Below, in pieces: positions 14,801 to 26,852 of a stretch of DNA of 64,000 bases. How positions within the stretch are numbered: position 1 is the stretch's first letter; the number at the start of each line of letters is the position of its first letter. Below the pieces are notes generated by a model. The model saw only the letters and a program-made list of their open reading frames with translations. It was not told the origin of the DNA and did no database searches. A program made the position numbers and the translations under genes. This stretch comes from Aphis gossypii (taxonomy: Eukaryota > Arthropoda > Insecta > Hemiptera > Aphididae): the NCBI RefSeq assembly GCF_020184175.1, contig NC_065531.1, positions 83,298,604 to 83,362,603 of the forward strand, in the 5' to 3' direction.

Positions 14801-17800
14801 AATATATTATTACAATATTAAACCTATTACAAATCTTTTCAATAGACCTAATTATGCACAATATCTATATATCATCTTTTCTTTTGACACATTACGTTTT
14901 ATTTGAGACGATAAAATTATATATATTTTATGATATCCAATAAAAACTAATCCTAAAACCATGTGTTGTGAATTTCTAATTGAGTTGTAGTAGATTTACT
15001 ATTTTCATTCGAAGAAATGCGAAGATAGACATATTTTAATTTTAATGCTTTTAATTAAGGAATTGAGTAGCTTTCAATATTGATTTTCAGCTATCCTTTT
15101 GAGCACCGTTAATAAAAACTTCTTAATGCGCTTTATTTGAGTTCTTATCAAACACTTCCAGCGAAATAGTTTGTCATCAAATTGAAATTTCTTGAAACAA
15201 AATAAATCACTTTGTGTTAAAAAGAATCGGTATAATATATCAAAAATACAGAATACATTATTATTTTCTTAGATAATTGGACAAAGGTTTAATCGAATCC
15301 CCGGCAAAGCTCACCCCCCAATACTTCACATTTTATATACGTACATATTATTATATGTTATAATATGTTAGTGTTACAAAATATATTTTAATCTTAAAAC
15401 TGTGAGCTATGGTAATTTATGTCTTGAAAGGTGACCCGATGTTGAATGACGAAATGGCTTTCCGTAATATGATGACTCACCCACGACAAAGTTTAGGTGA
15501 GCCATAGTTGATTATGCATAGTGTTTGGTAAAAAAAAAAATGACTTAAGAAACCACATATACACATTTTACTGTTAGCTTTTGTATGTCAGGCACAAAAC
15601 ACAATTTTTTTTTTAATTTATATTTATTTCTATCCTCTATACATTATTATACCGTCGTCTTATAGTTATTGCATGCGACAAAAATGTTCGTTTTCGTGTT
15701 ATTTTTACATACTATTATATATATATATATATATATGTGTGTGTTTACTATTTTTTTTTGACATTAATACATAAAAATATTCAATACACATATATTTAGA
15801 TCATTTAAATTAAAATTGAATTACTTTTAACTCACAAATCACTTGAATACTTGATTCATATGTGTCTTACACTCTTACACGAGTATAATTTAAGTAAAAC
15901 TTAAGAACATGAGTATGCTATATTTTAATAATATATAGTATTTTAAAACAAAATCGTATAATATAATATACTTATAAAATTATTTACGTATGGAAAATTA
16001 TTCTTCAATTTTTTTTTTGTTCATAATCCTTTGATACTGATTATAGGACTTGCATAATTGTAAATTCATTGAAAGAATCATAATTCGAGTGTGCACTGTG
16101 CACCCATGGACTCATATAAGTTTTAATTTTTCATAACTTTTGAGTCACAATGATAAATGACATAATAAATTTATATTTAATGTAAATCTAATATAAATTG
16201 AGGTAAAAGTTTTAATTTGTAAATATATGATAATATATTAACTGTCATATAACTTTAACTCAATCAATTAAAATGATCTTAACTTAAAATTTATAATCGT
16301 TATCAATTTTATGTTCATTCTATGTTATATTATATTTTATGTTAAAATTACGGTTGTTAAATTGTACACTAAGTTCTAGCAATAATTAGTTTATTTTCAC
16401 ATATAAATACAAATAACATGCATACGTACATTAATAACCGATATGTGTGCTTTATAACATCTCATCCAACAAATTGTTAAATTCAGAAATTTTGGTTTCT
16501 GTAATATGATAAATATAATCTTAGAAATTACTAATTAACTTGTATTTATAGGGTGTAATAATTATTTTTTTATTTGTGTTTCTTAGCTCAGTTATTATTG
16601 TTAATTTATATAGCACACATTGTGTTAAAATATAAGATACTATATTAAAGATAATATATTATATATTATATTATTTAAAGTAATCTTTATACTTTTGATC
16701 TATTGATTATAAATTACATGAAAAAATTTAGTGATGATTCAATGCTATTGAACTAAAATATTTTATGTGAATACTTCCAAAACCCATTCATGATAAGTGA
16801 TAACCCAACTAGAATACTAAAACGAAACTGGTCTAACAATCCAAAAATAATAATACAATCTACTACGAGAAACTATTAAATAATATATTCTTTATCACAT
16901 GAAATGTAAATTTAAAACATATGTTGTGTACATATCATTGTTAAATCTATTTAAACTCATAAATAAATAAATGTAAATTTTATAATTTGTATCATATATT
17001 AATCAATTCAAAATTCAAACAAACTTCATTTGATTTTAAAATTATTTACATGTTTACTGTTATACTGAAAATGACTAAGTTATTACGTGCACACAAAATA
17101 TAAGCTGTATATGAAATGGATGATTCATAGGATATTTATTTTCTTTGCTTTTGTATTTATAACATCAATTTTATATAATTTAAAATACAATTTACAAAGA
17201 TGTATTACTCTTTTAACATTATAAATTATAGTAGTATTTCAAATTATATTAAAGTATCAAACGAATGTATCATGTTAAATGGATTACTCTGTTTCTATAA
17301 ATTTATCTTTGTATCGTTTGAACTAATTTTAATTAATTACGGGCTAAGCCATTTAATACGAAAAATAAAACAAGATTGATTATTAAATTATACATAATAA
17401 TGGATTTGACAGTAATAATCATTAAATATAAAATAAAAGTATTCAAAAATTTAAGTTGAATAATTAAATTAGTATTTAAAAAGTTGGATCCACATAATTA
17501 ATGTATCGAATAGTAATAATTGTTAAAAAAAATGTGTTGTTACGATTACTTTAAATAGAAAGGCAGAAGTTTCTTTAGAAAATTAATATGCATGTTTAAT
17601 AATGTCATGTGTACAATAAGATACATGTAACAGGTGTTACACCATAATTTAATATTTAATTTTCATGGTTTAATAAAAAATAAATAAATATTAAGTTAAA
17701 TGTATTATAATTATTACACTTTTGCAAAAACATTTTTTTATAATTTTGTTACTTTAATAATTTAAGTACCTGTTAAAACTGTTAAACATTTTTAAAGTAT

Positions 17801-20800
17801 TAGATAAAAATCAAAAAAAAAAAATATTAATCAATGTTTGTAATAAAATAATATACAATAATATTGTTTTATTGATTTTTAAATATATTTTATTCAAAAA
17901 TGATTGATTTTATGGTACCAAGCCATGCAAACCGTAAAAAAAATTATTATGATACGTACAAACAAAACCTAATAAGAATGTTTTTAAAGGCGTACATAGT
18001 AATAGTCGTAAAAATGAACTCATAATTTTTATCATAAAAAAAAAAAAAACATTTAAAAATAAAATTCATTGCAACGTTTTATTAATTTTTAATAGGTAAT
18101 TAGAAAATGTAAATTATAAATTTACATGATTTGTTTATAGAAAACAATTTAAATGTACTGGTATTTAGTTGTGTTACTTTACGTTAAAGATTTTGTATCA
18201 TTTTATTTTTTAACGCAGTTTTTTTGTGTTTTTTGTTGTTATTGTTGTTGTTGTTGTTTGTAAATACCCTTATCAGATAAATATTCTGTTATTGTTGTAG
18301 TAAATAATTAACGCAGCAAAAACCACATCACATCAAAATTAGAAAATAATTATTCATTCCTGGCATTGTATTACTATCATCTAACCTTTTTTATTTACTT
18401 GTCCCCAAAATCAGCTGTACTATAGAAATAACTATTTTTTTTCTCGTTTTCTTTTTCATTGTTTATATTTTATTTTTAAAAACGTAGATTTAAACTTTTT
18501 GTTTTTATTTATCTACATAAAACCTCATAATTAAAAAAAATATATATGTACCTATAGACCTCTTACCTATATATTTTTATACATGTTATATAAAACCATC
18601 ATCCCACTACGTGTGCATGCATCTATAACTAATTATTATTAATTGACAACTTAAAATGTCTACAAACTGTTAATATTTTATACTTTTTGATTGATAAATG
18701 TAGTAAAAAATTGTATTTATTGGATTTTTTTTTTTTTGTGAGTTTAGGTCTCGTATTCTTGCAATATCGTAGCGAAACAAAAAGAGCGCTGTTACCAAAT
18801 GAAATCACCTCAATAGACACGGTTAAAGCGCTGTTTGTCCGGTCTTTTCCAAAACAACTCACCATGGAATACATGGACTCGGCACTCGTCAAGATCTACA
18901 TTCATGATTCATCAAAAGACATGTTTTATGAGCTGGAAGATCTCAGGTACGATTTATAAGCCATTATATAAAGTTAGTGATTTATCAACTATAAGGACAC
19001 AATAATTTTAACTTTTAATAATGCATTTATTTATTTTCTAAATATTTAAAGACCATCTTTTTAAATAATTTTATTTTTCATACCGTATTTAATTCATATT
19101 AATTTATAGCGATATATAATCTTATCTTTTCAATTTCGAATCTTTTTTTTTTTATTGTAAGAGTTGAGAATATAATTATTAATGTATTTTTTTCAATGGT
19201 GATGTATCCAAATCTGAATTAGAACGAGTACTTAGATAGTTTAAAAGTTATATTATAAAACTTTGATATAATATTTACATAAAAAATAAAATACATTAAA
19301 TGACATTGATAGTTTTAAGTACTTATTATACTAAAAAAAATGTCCACATGAATTTCAGTAGCTTATTATTAATTGCTATTCTCAGCACAGCCCAATACTT
19401 TAAACCTATTATTATAATATGATCTATTATTTTTAGTATAAAAGTAAAAGCGTAGTAAAATCAGATAATGCTCTTTGTACACACTAAAACGTTCAAAAAT
19501 AATATATGCTTAAGAATTTAAAGTGAATAAGTTCAGTTTTAAATATTGTAAAAAAATTTTGTACTGTCACATGACTCATACGATAGTGTATTTTTTTTAA
19601 ATGCTGCAAACAATTTAAGTGGTTTAATTAAATGAGTTTTAAGACATAAGTATATAAAATTGTTATAAAATAAGTTATAAAAATTTCCTGCATCTTTCTA
19701 TATGCATTTAACCCCCCCCCCCCTTTCACTAGACTCCTTTAAATTATAAACTTATTTTTAGGAATAAACTATACATTTTCTGTATACAAAATCCTCTAAA
19801 TAGTTGACAATATTTCAGTGACTAAGAGTATTAGGTAGTATGAGATTTCATTAAATAATATTATTTATAATGTGTAATACTTCATTGTGTGCATAGTTTA
19901 TACCTGTTTAAGTTCGATGCTATTTTTCATTAGGTAGTTGCCTCATTTACATATTTATAGTCTTTTTTGTAACAGCCAATATCAATATTACCGTTGTTTA
20001 TAAAGTAGATTTATTTTATAACCAATGATATTATGTACATATTGTGGTTACAATTGTTTGACTCTGTATACAATTTATCGACTTAATATTATGTTGACTG
20101 AATTGATGGCATTCACAAAAATAATGTGAAAATCATATTTCTCTTTCTTTAATACTAACGGGGAAGTTTGTTTTTAATGGCACAAATCACAACTGGAGTA
20201 CTTCAATATTTTTATAAATTACAAATCATTACGAACGTTGCTGATTTACGATAATCGTAAATGTAAACACCGCGTGTAATTGGTCTGTAATTAAATTGCA
20301 TTATGCTTTACGAAGCAACTACCAGAATAAACTACCAATACGACAAAAGCCCTATATTACAAATTTTCGATCATATTTGTATAAATAATATTGAATCAAA
20401 TTTTATCGAAGTGTCATTTAGATCAGTGTGTTAGAGAATTTAATATGTACAAGCTAATTTAATCAGTTTAAGTACAATACGTCTTTAAAATTTTGAAACT
20501 GTCGATAATTTTTAATAAAGTCTACGATAAGCATTAGCCATTTTTAACGTAATTACTATTTACTAAACCTAATTTTGGATATTAATTTATACCTTCAATA
20601 TACGAGTATACTCATGTGATTAAATGTTTAATAAAAATTTGAGTAGTTGCTTTCTCGGTGATTGATTTTAAATCCCCGGATATAAGATATAGGTAAAAGA
20701 AAAAATATTAAAAAAATAAATAAATAAATAAACAGAAAACAAATACTCGGCACGTAATTTCACAATAAATAGACTTCATAGAAAATGTTGAATGTTTAGT

Positions 20801-23107
20801 AATAATGTAATGTTACATTTAAATTGTCATTTAAAAATGACTCAGAAAGTCAATAGGTAGCGTTAAAATAGTAGATAAAATAGTAGGTAGGTAGTAGATA
20901 TATCTAGGCACTAAAAACGGCCGGATAATAAATCGTCTAATAACAGCAATTTTTATGTAAAATCTAGAAGCTGTATGAATAATGGCTACAAGACGTATGC
21001 GTATTAAAATATAAATAAATAATAAAGCGTAAATGTTTAAAAAGGGATATGATATAATATTTTCATCAACACCAGTTATATATTATGATGCATTGAAACA
21101 CAGTATGCTCCTCGGAAGGTACGAAAATGCATACGACGTGCACATTGAATTTAAAGTACTTGTAGCTGTAGCGCGTGACATTCGTGTACAAAAACAAAAT
21201 ACTAATGCTAACATATTTAATCATAATTTAATAATATATGTTCATACATATAAATATTATTTACAATAATATCGTCCGTTTTTAGAATTTACATTGTTAT
21301 TGTTATTGATTAAGTTTTTGAAATACTTCGTTATATATTTACTTTTTTATGGATATTAAAATATCGACAGTTAATCGCACTACATATTCAGCAATCGTTA
21401 CAATATTATATTATTCTAATAATAATTAAAAATATATTAATTTTTTCATTTCTTTTTAAAGTTTAGTCTAATTATATGCTGAAATATTTATTAATTTGTG
21501 ATTTTTATTATTATTTGTGGTTAATAAATAATTTAGTATTTACATTTTACTCACAAAATAAATGAAAAATACGTTTTAAAAACAATCTCATTATGTTAAT
21601 AAAATAAAATACTTCAGTATATATTATAATGCAATTTTCATTTGTTTGGATTTATATAGTTAAACATCAACAAGCATTAAAAAAATTATTATTATTTTAA
21701 TAATATTAATGAAGTTCCTTCATAATAGTTTGGCCTTTTGTATGATTTTAAAATGATTTTTTTTTTTTTAATAAAATAAAATACTAGGTACTAACATAAA
21801 CAACGTGAATTTTTTTTTATTCATAATTAAAAAAAAAATGTTTTATCTATTAATATATTGGTACTTAGTATTTATATAGTTTTGTAAATTATATTTTTAT
21901 TAATTATTGATATATTATGTATTTCTTACTTGTTGTAATAAAAAATATATTTCGGCACGTTTTAACATTAAATAGATAAAAGTCTATTTTTGAATTAATA
22001 TTTTATTAAACGATAAAATGTCTACGGACAATATGTGTTATAGCCAGTGTATGTTTTAATTATTTAACGAGGTCCCATAAAACACCTCTACCGGATGATA
22101 TCCGGTGTTACAGTGTTACGCGTGTGCAGTGTTATCGCGCTGCGGGAGGGCGTTAGATCGCCGGAGGATTAAGCTTAATTATTAATTAATTAATTTCGCA
22201 ACGTCGACGCATTAATACAATTTTTGTTTTATGCTCTGGCCCCCAGGTCAACAACATGTTAGCTGTGTATAGAATGCATATTACGTTTAAGCAAAGACGT
22301 GGTAAATTTTTAACGAACTCTGTAGGTCAGAGTTCACTCGTTCACTGATGTTTAGCTAACAAAATATTAAACGTAAACGTCGGTATCTCGCCCTGTAGCC
22401 CTCACTCTTGCCAATCGACGCTGTTATTGAAATGCGGTATTGGGATTGTTTAGGTTATGTATAGCTCGGTAATTGCTGTCCCGTTACGGAGTATTACATG
22501 CGTACCTATACATATTTATATATGTATATATACTGTACGAAATAGTTGGCGTGGCAAAAATTTTATAAATCCTATAAGACTGAATGGCCCTGTATTATTA
22601 CTTTTATTTCAGCCGATATCGTAAGCAACGTTTAATGCGATCCTTTTAAACTTTCCCTAAGGAAAAGGATAATCGTGCAATGGCGGTGGCCAGTTGATTT
22701 ATCCTTTGAGCAAATTCCAAAAACCGTTTTGGTTGTTGTGATTTGTTCGCAAACATACCACAAAGGAAATGTGTCCGCGGTTTAGGATGTTACGACATAA
22801 GTACCCGCTGAATTTATACCCCCATCTGCCGTAGTTTGATTTTTCCCAATTATATTAGGATAGCTTAGTATTTACTCATCGTTTGCGTGTATATTCTAAC
22901 CTTTATACTAATACCGTTTCCCTTCACAGGTCACACCTAAACGACATTCGAGATAGGTCGGTGTTGCGACTTTTCGAGTCAGCTGAGGGTGGCCCTCTAC
23001 CGCAGGGCCTCACGATAGCCGCACCTACGTGGGACCAAGATCAATCGTACTTTAGCGAGCCGGAATTCGATTCGGAATTTCAACATCAACACATACACAA
23101 AACTAAG
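11748..23107 (+). CDS. Gene 1: AIP3-domain coiled-coil protein, AGAP005037-like (partial, six exons)
   Basis: This is the N-terminal to middle part of an insect protein of the family annotated as coiled-coil domain-containing protein AGAP005037, related to SRCIN1/p140Cap and sickle tail (KIAA1217). Vertebrate members are cytoplasmic scaffolds at actin, adhesion and synaptic sites; the insect role is inferred only. The translated exons give, in order, a basic Arg/Ser-rich block (RRGRSSRRDDPRRH), an acidic block with DDDPGIMSEVETSS and RTPSKTLERPLG, then the AIP3-type core with ETKRALLPNEIT, VKIYIHDSSKDMF-like (here starting LVKIYI) and DIRDRSVLRLFES, then DQSYFSEPEFDSE. All junction phases agree: 0/0 at the microexon, 1/1 around the cassette exon, 2 at 18946/22930. 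The Pro-rich and coiled-coil C-terminal parts expected for the family are absent from the window, and so is the start codon. The family call is from recognised motifs, not a search. Confidence 0.9.
12174..12200 (+). CDS. Gene 1 exon b: 27-nt in-frame microexon
   Basis: This 27-base segment encodes MGTKMQRKK. It is bounded by an acceptor (GCTATTATAG, ending 12173) and a strong donor (GTAAGTCG from 12201). It starts and ends in phase 0, exactly matching the phases of the exons on either side, so it can be included or skipped without shifting the frame. Including it adds five positive charges next to the RRGRSSRR segment. Microexons of this type are often regulated in nervous tissue, but regulation here is an inference. 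RNA reads would decide whether it is constitutive. Confidence 0.72.
12201..13155 (+). other. Gene 1 intron between exons b and c
   Basis: AT-rich intronic sequence with T tracts near 12400-12430. I see no open frame with splice signals and no repeat of note. It ends in the acceptor TATTGTGTATAG just before 13156. Confidence 0.8.
13156..13327 (+). CDS. Gene 1 exon c: DDDPGIMSEVETSS / TPSKTLERPLG segment
   Basis: This 172-base exon begins in phase 0 after TATAG and ends one base into a glycine codon before the donor GTAAGTG. It encodes SPASRGGYPPATGML, then FDDDPGIMSEVETSSTGF, then RRGNKQRSSLPVVRT and PSKTLERPL. The acidic DDDPGIMSEVE block followed by Ser/Thr-Pro sites (RTPSK) is strongly reminiscent of the conserved region just before the AIP3 core in the AGAP005037 family. 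The downstream exon restores the frame to give PLG-LVFLQYRSE. The antisense open frame across this exon is a shadow. Confidence 0.93.
13584..13616 (+). repeat. Short hairpin GCCT...AGGC followed by AATAAA, retroelement-tail-like
   Basis: GCCTGATGAAGTCAAAAC is followed by GTTAGGCAATAAA. GCCT can pair with AGGC around a loop containing CTGATGA, and AATAAA lies immediately after. CTGATGA followed by an A-rich/ACG element resembles tail motifs of some retroelements, including hammerhead-bearing Penelope-like ones. The second conserved hammerhead segment (GAAA next to a stem) is not cleanly present, so this may be a decayed remnant or chance. Confidence 0.3.
15431..15496 (+). CDS. Gene 1 exon d: 66-nt probable cassette exon
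   Basis: The segment follows TCTTGAAAG (acceptor, rather pyrimidine-poor) and is followed by the donor GTGAGCC. It begins with two bases of a glycine codon and ends one base into another, phase 1 to phase 1. It therefore fits precisely between exon c (ending ...PL-G) and exon e (starting -LVFLQY) and adds 22 residues. The reading is GDPMLNDEMAFRNM, then MTHPRQSL. Its GC content (near 47%) and amino-acid make-up differ sharply from the surrounding intron. Skipping it also leaves the frame intact, so it is likely an alternative exon. It is too short to show as a long open frame and would be missed by ORF-based calling. Confidence 0.75.
15714..15745. repeat. (TA)n(TG)n compound microsatellite
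   Basis: About 11 TA units run directly into TG units (ATATGTGTGTGTTT). It is a simple repeat in the intron of gene 1. Confidence 0.85.
18235..18260. repeat. (TTG)n microsatellite
   Basis: Trinucleotide TTG units run nearly uninterrupted (GTTGTTATTGTTGTTG...). It is intronic. Confidence 0.8.
18748..18946 (+). CDS. Gene 1 exon e: AIP3-type core
   Basis: The acceptor TTTAG follows a T-rich tract and the donor is AG|GTACGA. The 199-base exon encodes LVFLQYRSETKRALLPN, EITSIDTVKALFVRS, FPKQLTMEYMDSALVKI, YIHDSSKDMFYELEDLR. This is the most conserved part of the AIP3/SRCIN1/sickle tail family: a KALFVRxFP motif, an IYIxD strand and a YELED stretch that continues in the next exon as DIRDRSVLRLF. 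In frame the exon would soon meet a stop after the donor, which supports the splice. The antisense frame at 18629-18892 is a shadow. Confidence 0.96.
19712..19723. repeat. Poly-C tract (12 C)
   Basis: Twelve consecutive C residues (on the + strand) lie in a sequence that is otherwise about 75% A+T. It is a homopolymer likely to vary in length. Confidence 0.85.
22073..22560. promoter_or_regulatory. GC-elevated intronic module with TAAT cluster and ETS-like palindrome
   Basis: The segment stands out from its AT-rich surroundings by composition and by dense non-repetitive motifs. ACCGGAT-GAT-ATCCGGT at 22090-22106 is a 7-bp inverted repeat with two ETS-type GGAT cores. TTAATTATTAATTAATTAAT near 22175-22194 is a run of homeodomain-type TAAT sites. 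A TCF-like CCTTTGA lies further on near 22703. None of the frames is convincingly coding. I infer an intronic enhancer or alternative promoter of gene 1; there is no direct proof. Confidence 0.35.
22930..23107 (+). CDS. Gene 1 exon f: DIRDRSVLRLFES / SYFSEPEFDSE segment
   Basis: The acceptor CCCTTCACAG precedes and the donor GTAAGT follows. The exon starts with the last base of an Arg codon and ends in phase 0. It encodes SHLNDIRDRSVLRLFES, AEGGPLPQGLTIAAPT, WDQDQSYFSEPEFDSE, FQHQHIHKTK. It completes the AIP3-type core and begins the linker, with acidic and His-rich motifs typical of the insect family. Because the exon ends in an open frame at a consensus donor, gene 1 must continue downstream. 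I could not find the next exon within the window. Confidence 0.95.
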
Positions 23108-25292
23108 GTAAGTCACATTATAATGCATATTAGTAAAATAGTAATATTCTCGATTTACGAGCGATCCAGATGAATTAATTTCGGTTAAACAAAGTATACC
23201 ACTTGACTGTTATTATAGATTATTGTGTTACATTTTTTTTACCCATTTTATGTGGTACAGTTTTAAATTGAGTTTATTTATAAAATCTTTTATACGATTT
23301 GTATATTTTCTCTTAACTTAAGTATACGTTTAAATCCATTTCCGCTTTCTACCCTTATGTCATTTATAGAGGGAAGAAATGTAAAGTAATGTTTATCTCA
23401 GAAATGCATATTATATTAAGCCGATACCTTTTTAGTATATTGTAAAGGATACATAAATAAACCTTAATCTCTAGTGAAACTATTGTGTGATACGTTAAGT
23501 CATGCATGCTATTATTCCTTACTATAAAGTATTTTATTGTATAATTCTACACGTTTCAATAGTGTACGTTGATATAAGCTACACCTATACTAAACAATAG
23601 GAAACTATAAATGCCCCAATTGTTTTGTAATTTGTTATTACAATATTGATATAGTATTTTCCTTATATAAAAAAATAACAATTATAGGACGATACCGGTA
23701 TTTAATTAAATAAGTTGATGAGTAGTAGTTATCATTATTTTTAATAACATTTTAGTATAATATTAATATAAACTTTTAAGTTAATTAATACATAATAAAT
23801 CAGTGATTTAATTGATCTGTTTATATGTATATGTGTAAAATTGAAGTCTAATTACTAGTTCATTTTATTTTCAATATTATATAATTTTTAATGTTGTTAT
23901 ACAAATATTTATGTTTTATACTTAACTTATATTTTATCGTTTATATTAAAATGTTATATATATATACAAACATTTATAATGTAATTGTTATTAAAATTAT
24001 TATATTTGAGATTTGATGTTTGTAATACTTAATAATATTCTATTATTTATAGTATATAAATGAATATTTGTAGATAGGACCGTATTTAAGGATCTTATTA
24101 GTTCTAAATATTGGAAATTTCGTTTATTATTATATAAAAATGTAGCGTACACAATCTATAAATAATTATTTTTCAATAACCACGAATTATCGATCATTTC
24201 AAATACTTTGAAGGAACCGTGCATTGGTGAAATTTCCTATGGTTGATTTTAATTGCTTAAGTTACTATATTGTTTGCATTTTGTCTTCCTAAGCCGTCTG
24301 GGACTCTACCGATCGATTGGTAGAAAAAAATATTAAATTCAAAATAATTAAATTAATATTTATTTTAATTTTGAAACTCATTAGTTTTCAAATAATTTCT
24401 TTATACATAAAAACCAATATTTACTTTCTACTTTCATGAATTTTATGTATAATATGATATTATGCATGATACATATTTTTTACTGAACTTTGAAGATTCA
24501 ATTAAGATGTAATTAATTCTATATCATATAATACATTATAAATTACCTAGTTATGATTTTATATATAGTATTTTACTGCTACAGAAAGTGTATAAGTACA
24601 TATATTTCCTAATTATAACTAGTTCATAATAGTTATTTAGTAGATTTTTTAAATAAAAAAATGACCAATAACATCAATTTTATCATGTTTATACATACAA
24701 TTTATTATTTTATTCATTATATATACGGTAACAATATCACAGTTATACAATTACTTTCAACTAATATTACATACTTAATCTAAAAAAAAATATTATTATA
24801 ATTTAATCCTTATATAAATAATAAAAATTGTTACAAAATCGCTTAATACATATTAAATATATGATACAACGATAAAATATATAGCTATTGTACCACGTCA
24901 TTCTTATTTTTTGTGCCAAAATGATTTTTATTGTTTGTCATATTATATTTTTATAAATTGTATAATAAATATTGAAAATTTAATTTATTAACAGAAATAT
25001 TACCATTAAAATAGATCTCTTTTAATAGTTCTGTAATTTCGAATCCAATCGATTGTTATGTATATGTAGCACTAAATAGATTTAGAGATTTATCGGGTAT
25101 AATTTATATGGCCTTTTTGTTCAATTGATATGGGTGAATAGAGCGAACCCTAAAGTTCGATCAAAGCCTTTGATTGACTATAGACTAAATTTTATGGCGC
25201 ATGGCACGTCATTCTATTAAGAAAAAAGGTACGCGTAGAAAGGAAAATATCAATATGTCCAATCTATACACCTGTATATTCTATATAATATA

Positions 25293-26004
25293 GAAGGGTG
25301 TTTCACTAAGCATGCTCAACCCCATTTTTCTTTTAATAGTGAATTTCTAAAAATTTTTGTTTTACTTAAAAATTGTCTTGCGACTATAAAAAATCAGTTT
25401 TTTTTAATGAAAACCGCCCTTTTTACTATAAATTATTTACTAGATAATTGTTTTTAAAATATTAATGTATCTAAAAAGGTAGTAGTTTTTCGATAATTTA
25501 AATTTTTATACTAAGGATAATAGTTCTTAAAAATGGATTAACAAAAATATAAAATATCGAATCTAGTATATATTATACTTTGACTATTTTTAGTAATTAT
25601 AAATATTAACAAACTAATATTCATTACTAAAATTTTCTAAACTCTACAATCCCCATATTTTTCAAACCCATTATCGTGCACCTGATCCTTAGCACATAAA
25701 GTTAAATACTACTACTATTACTATTTAGTACTCAAATACTACTTGTTGTCCTAATTTAAATTGTGATACTTATTAATACTAATAGGATGTACCTATACTA
25801 AATTATTCACAGTAAAATAGGAGATTTTCATTTGTAAACAAAAGTTTGTAACTGTATATAGCACACTTTTTAAGTAGTATATAATAATTTCAAGAATTAA
25901 ACAAAAATTGCCTTAGTATAGGTATTTAAAAATGCTATCAATCAGATTTTTAATAACTGTATTATTGAAGAAAAATTGGATTTACATACTTTTTAATTCA
26001 CCTG
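25293..26004 (+). mobile_element. MITE-like element, copy 1 (CACTAAGCATGCTC family)
   Basis: The left end reads AGGGTGTTTCACTAAGCATG followed by CTCAACCCCATTTTTC. It matches the left ends of copies at 47728 and 63860 (TTCRCCAAGCATGCTC-like or TTCACCGATCACTCTC, then CCCCATTTTT). A degenerate right end, AATTCACCTG, occurs about 710 bases downstream and resembles the ATTCACCCTG end of the 47728 copy. No open frame is present, so it is a non-autonomous relic. The right boundary is uncertain. Confidence 0.5.
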
Positions 26005-26754
26005 GAATATATTTTTATATAATTATATCATGTGATACATAGGGGAAAATAACGAATTATAGATATTATATCTTGATTTCATAAGTATTTCTAAGCATTA
26101 TAATATAGTTAAAAAGAAATAAAAAGGCTTTCTATGTCGGTGTTTTGTTGTAAACGGCAATGATGAAATTTTGGAATTTATCATTGAATATCTTTGTCCG
26201 CCTATATGACCTAAATATAAACAAGACGTGTCCGAGAATATTTTGTGTGTATTAAATAAAAAACAAGCGTCAGAACGGTATTATATGGATGGAATACATT
26301 TTTCAATAACAACAATAATTAATTTTGAGCATGTACGGGGTAGTTACAGTCTTTACTTCGACTCCAAATTGTATGAAATCCGAGCAAAATTACTATCTAC
26401 CTCTATATTACATTGTCGGGGATCAGGATTAAATTATAGGTGATAATAATTATGCGTTATATCATATAATAAACTTGCGAAAAGGGACCGAAATCGATTT
26501 TAATATTTTTTTTTTTTATCGCTGTTCTATTGTACGACTATAAAACATAGAGGAATACGGCTTATAAATAAATAACACGTCTTATACTATTGCCTGCGGG
26601 TGGCCTGTTTGCATAATGCGCCACACTTGATTTCGCTCACTGAATGGTTTTTCAATTTTTTAACTTCTTTAACGTTTAAAATTGGTTTACGCGAAATCGC
26701 TGAATTTATTTTCGCAGAAAAACTTATTTTCAATATTATACAACATATTTCATA

Positions 26755-26772
26755 TTTTTTTTTTTTTTTTTT
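26755..26772. repeat. Poly-T tract (18 T)
   Basis: Eighteen uninterrupted T residues on the + strand. It lies beyond the presumed polyadenylation site of the minus-strand gene 2. Confidence 0.85.
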
Positions 26773-26846
26773 GTTTTAATTTTGGAAATATATATGATTT
26801 TAGATCCCAAAGCGCAACTCGGCCGTCACGTACGGCTTATCTTAGT

Positions 26847-26852
26847 TTTATT
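26847..26852 (-). terminator. Candidate polyadenylation signal of gene 2 (AATAAA on minus strand)
   Basis: TTTATT on the + strand reads AATAAA on the minus strand, about 235 bases past the gene 2 stop codon. A GT-rich stretch lies just after it in the direction of transcription. It is the first canonical hexamer that I see after the stop. Confidence 0.5.

Larger units (their letters stand above)
13328..18747 (+). other. Gene 1 intron(s) between exon c and the AIP3 core exon
   Basis: About 5.4 kb of AT-rich sequence is interrupted by one well-formed 66-base exon (15431-15496, listed separately). It also contains a short hairpin with a polyadenylation-like motif near 13584 and several simple repeats. 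I found no other open segment with coding-like composition and matched splice sites. The 3' end has a long T tract and a TTTGTGAGTTTAG acceptor. Confidence 0.75.
18947..22929 (+). other. Gene 1 intron between exons e and f
   Basis: About 4 kb of mostly AT-rich intron, with a 12-C tract at 19712-19723 and an (AAAT)n stretch near 20715-20733. The last 850 bases (about 22070-22920) are clearly richer in GC and are listed as a possible regulatory module. An open frame at 21033-21269 has no recognisable domain and no matching splice sites, so I do not call it. Confidence 0.75.
23108..26846. other. AT-rich non-coding DNA, presumed gene 1 intron
   Basis: No supported exon. It contains one MITE-like copy (25293-26004) and a long poly-T tract (26755-26772). 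A slightly GC-richer stretch at about 26800-26845 follows a very long pyrimidine tract and a TTTTAG. It has acceptor-like context, but no recognisable coding continuation of gene 1. Confidence 0.7.

Noticed and set aside
15285..15320. tRNA-like B-box (AATCGAATCC)
   Set aside because: There is no A box at the right distance and no cloverleaf, so neither a tRNA nor a tRNA-derived SINE is supported.
21033..21269. 78-residue + frame MFKKGYDIIFSSTPVIYYD...
   Set aside because: No recognised domain, AT-rich ending, and no splice sites in register with gene 1.
26802..26845. Possible next exon of gene 1 (acceptor-like T tract and TTTTAG, then ATCCCAAAGCGCAACTCG)
   Set aside because: In phase 0 it reaches a stop within 14 codons and there is no good donor. 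It also lies at the 3' end of gene 2, where a GT-rich element is expected on the other strand.
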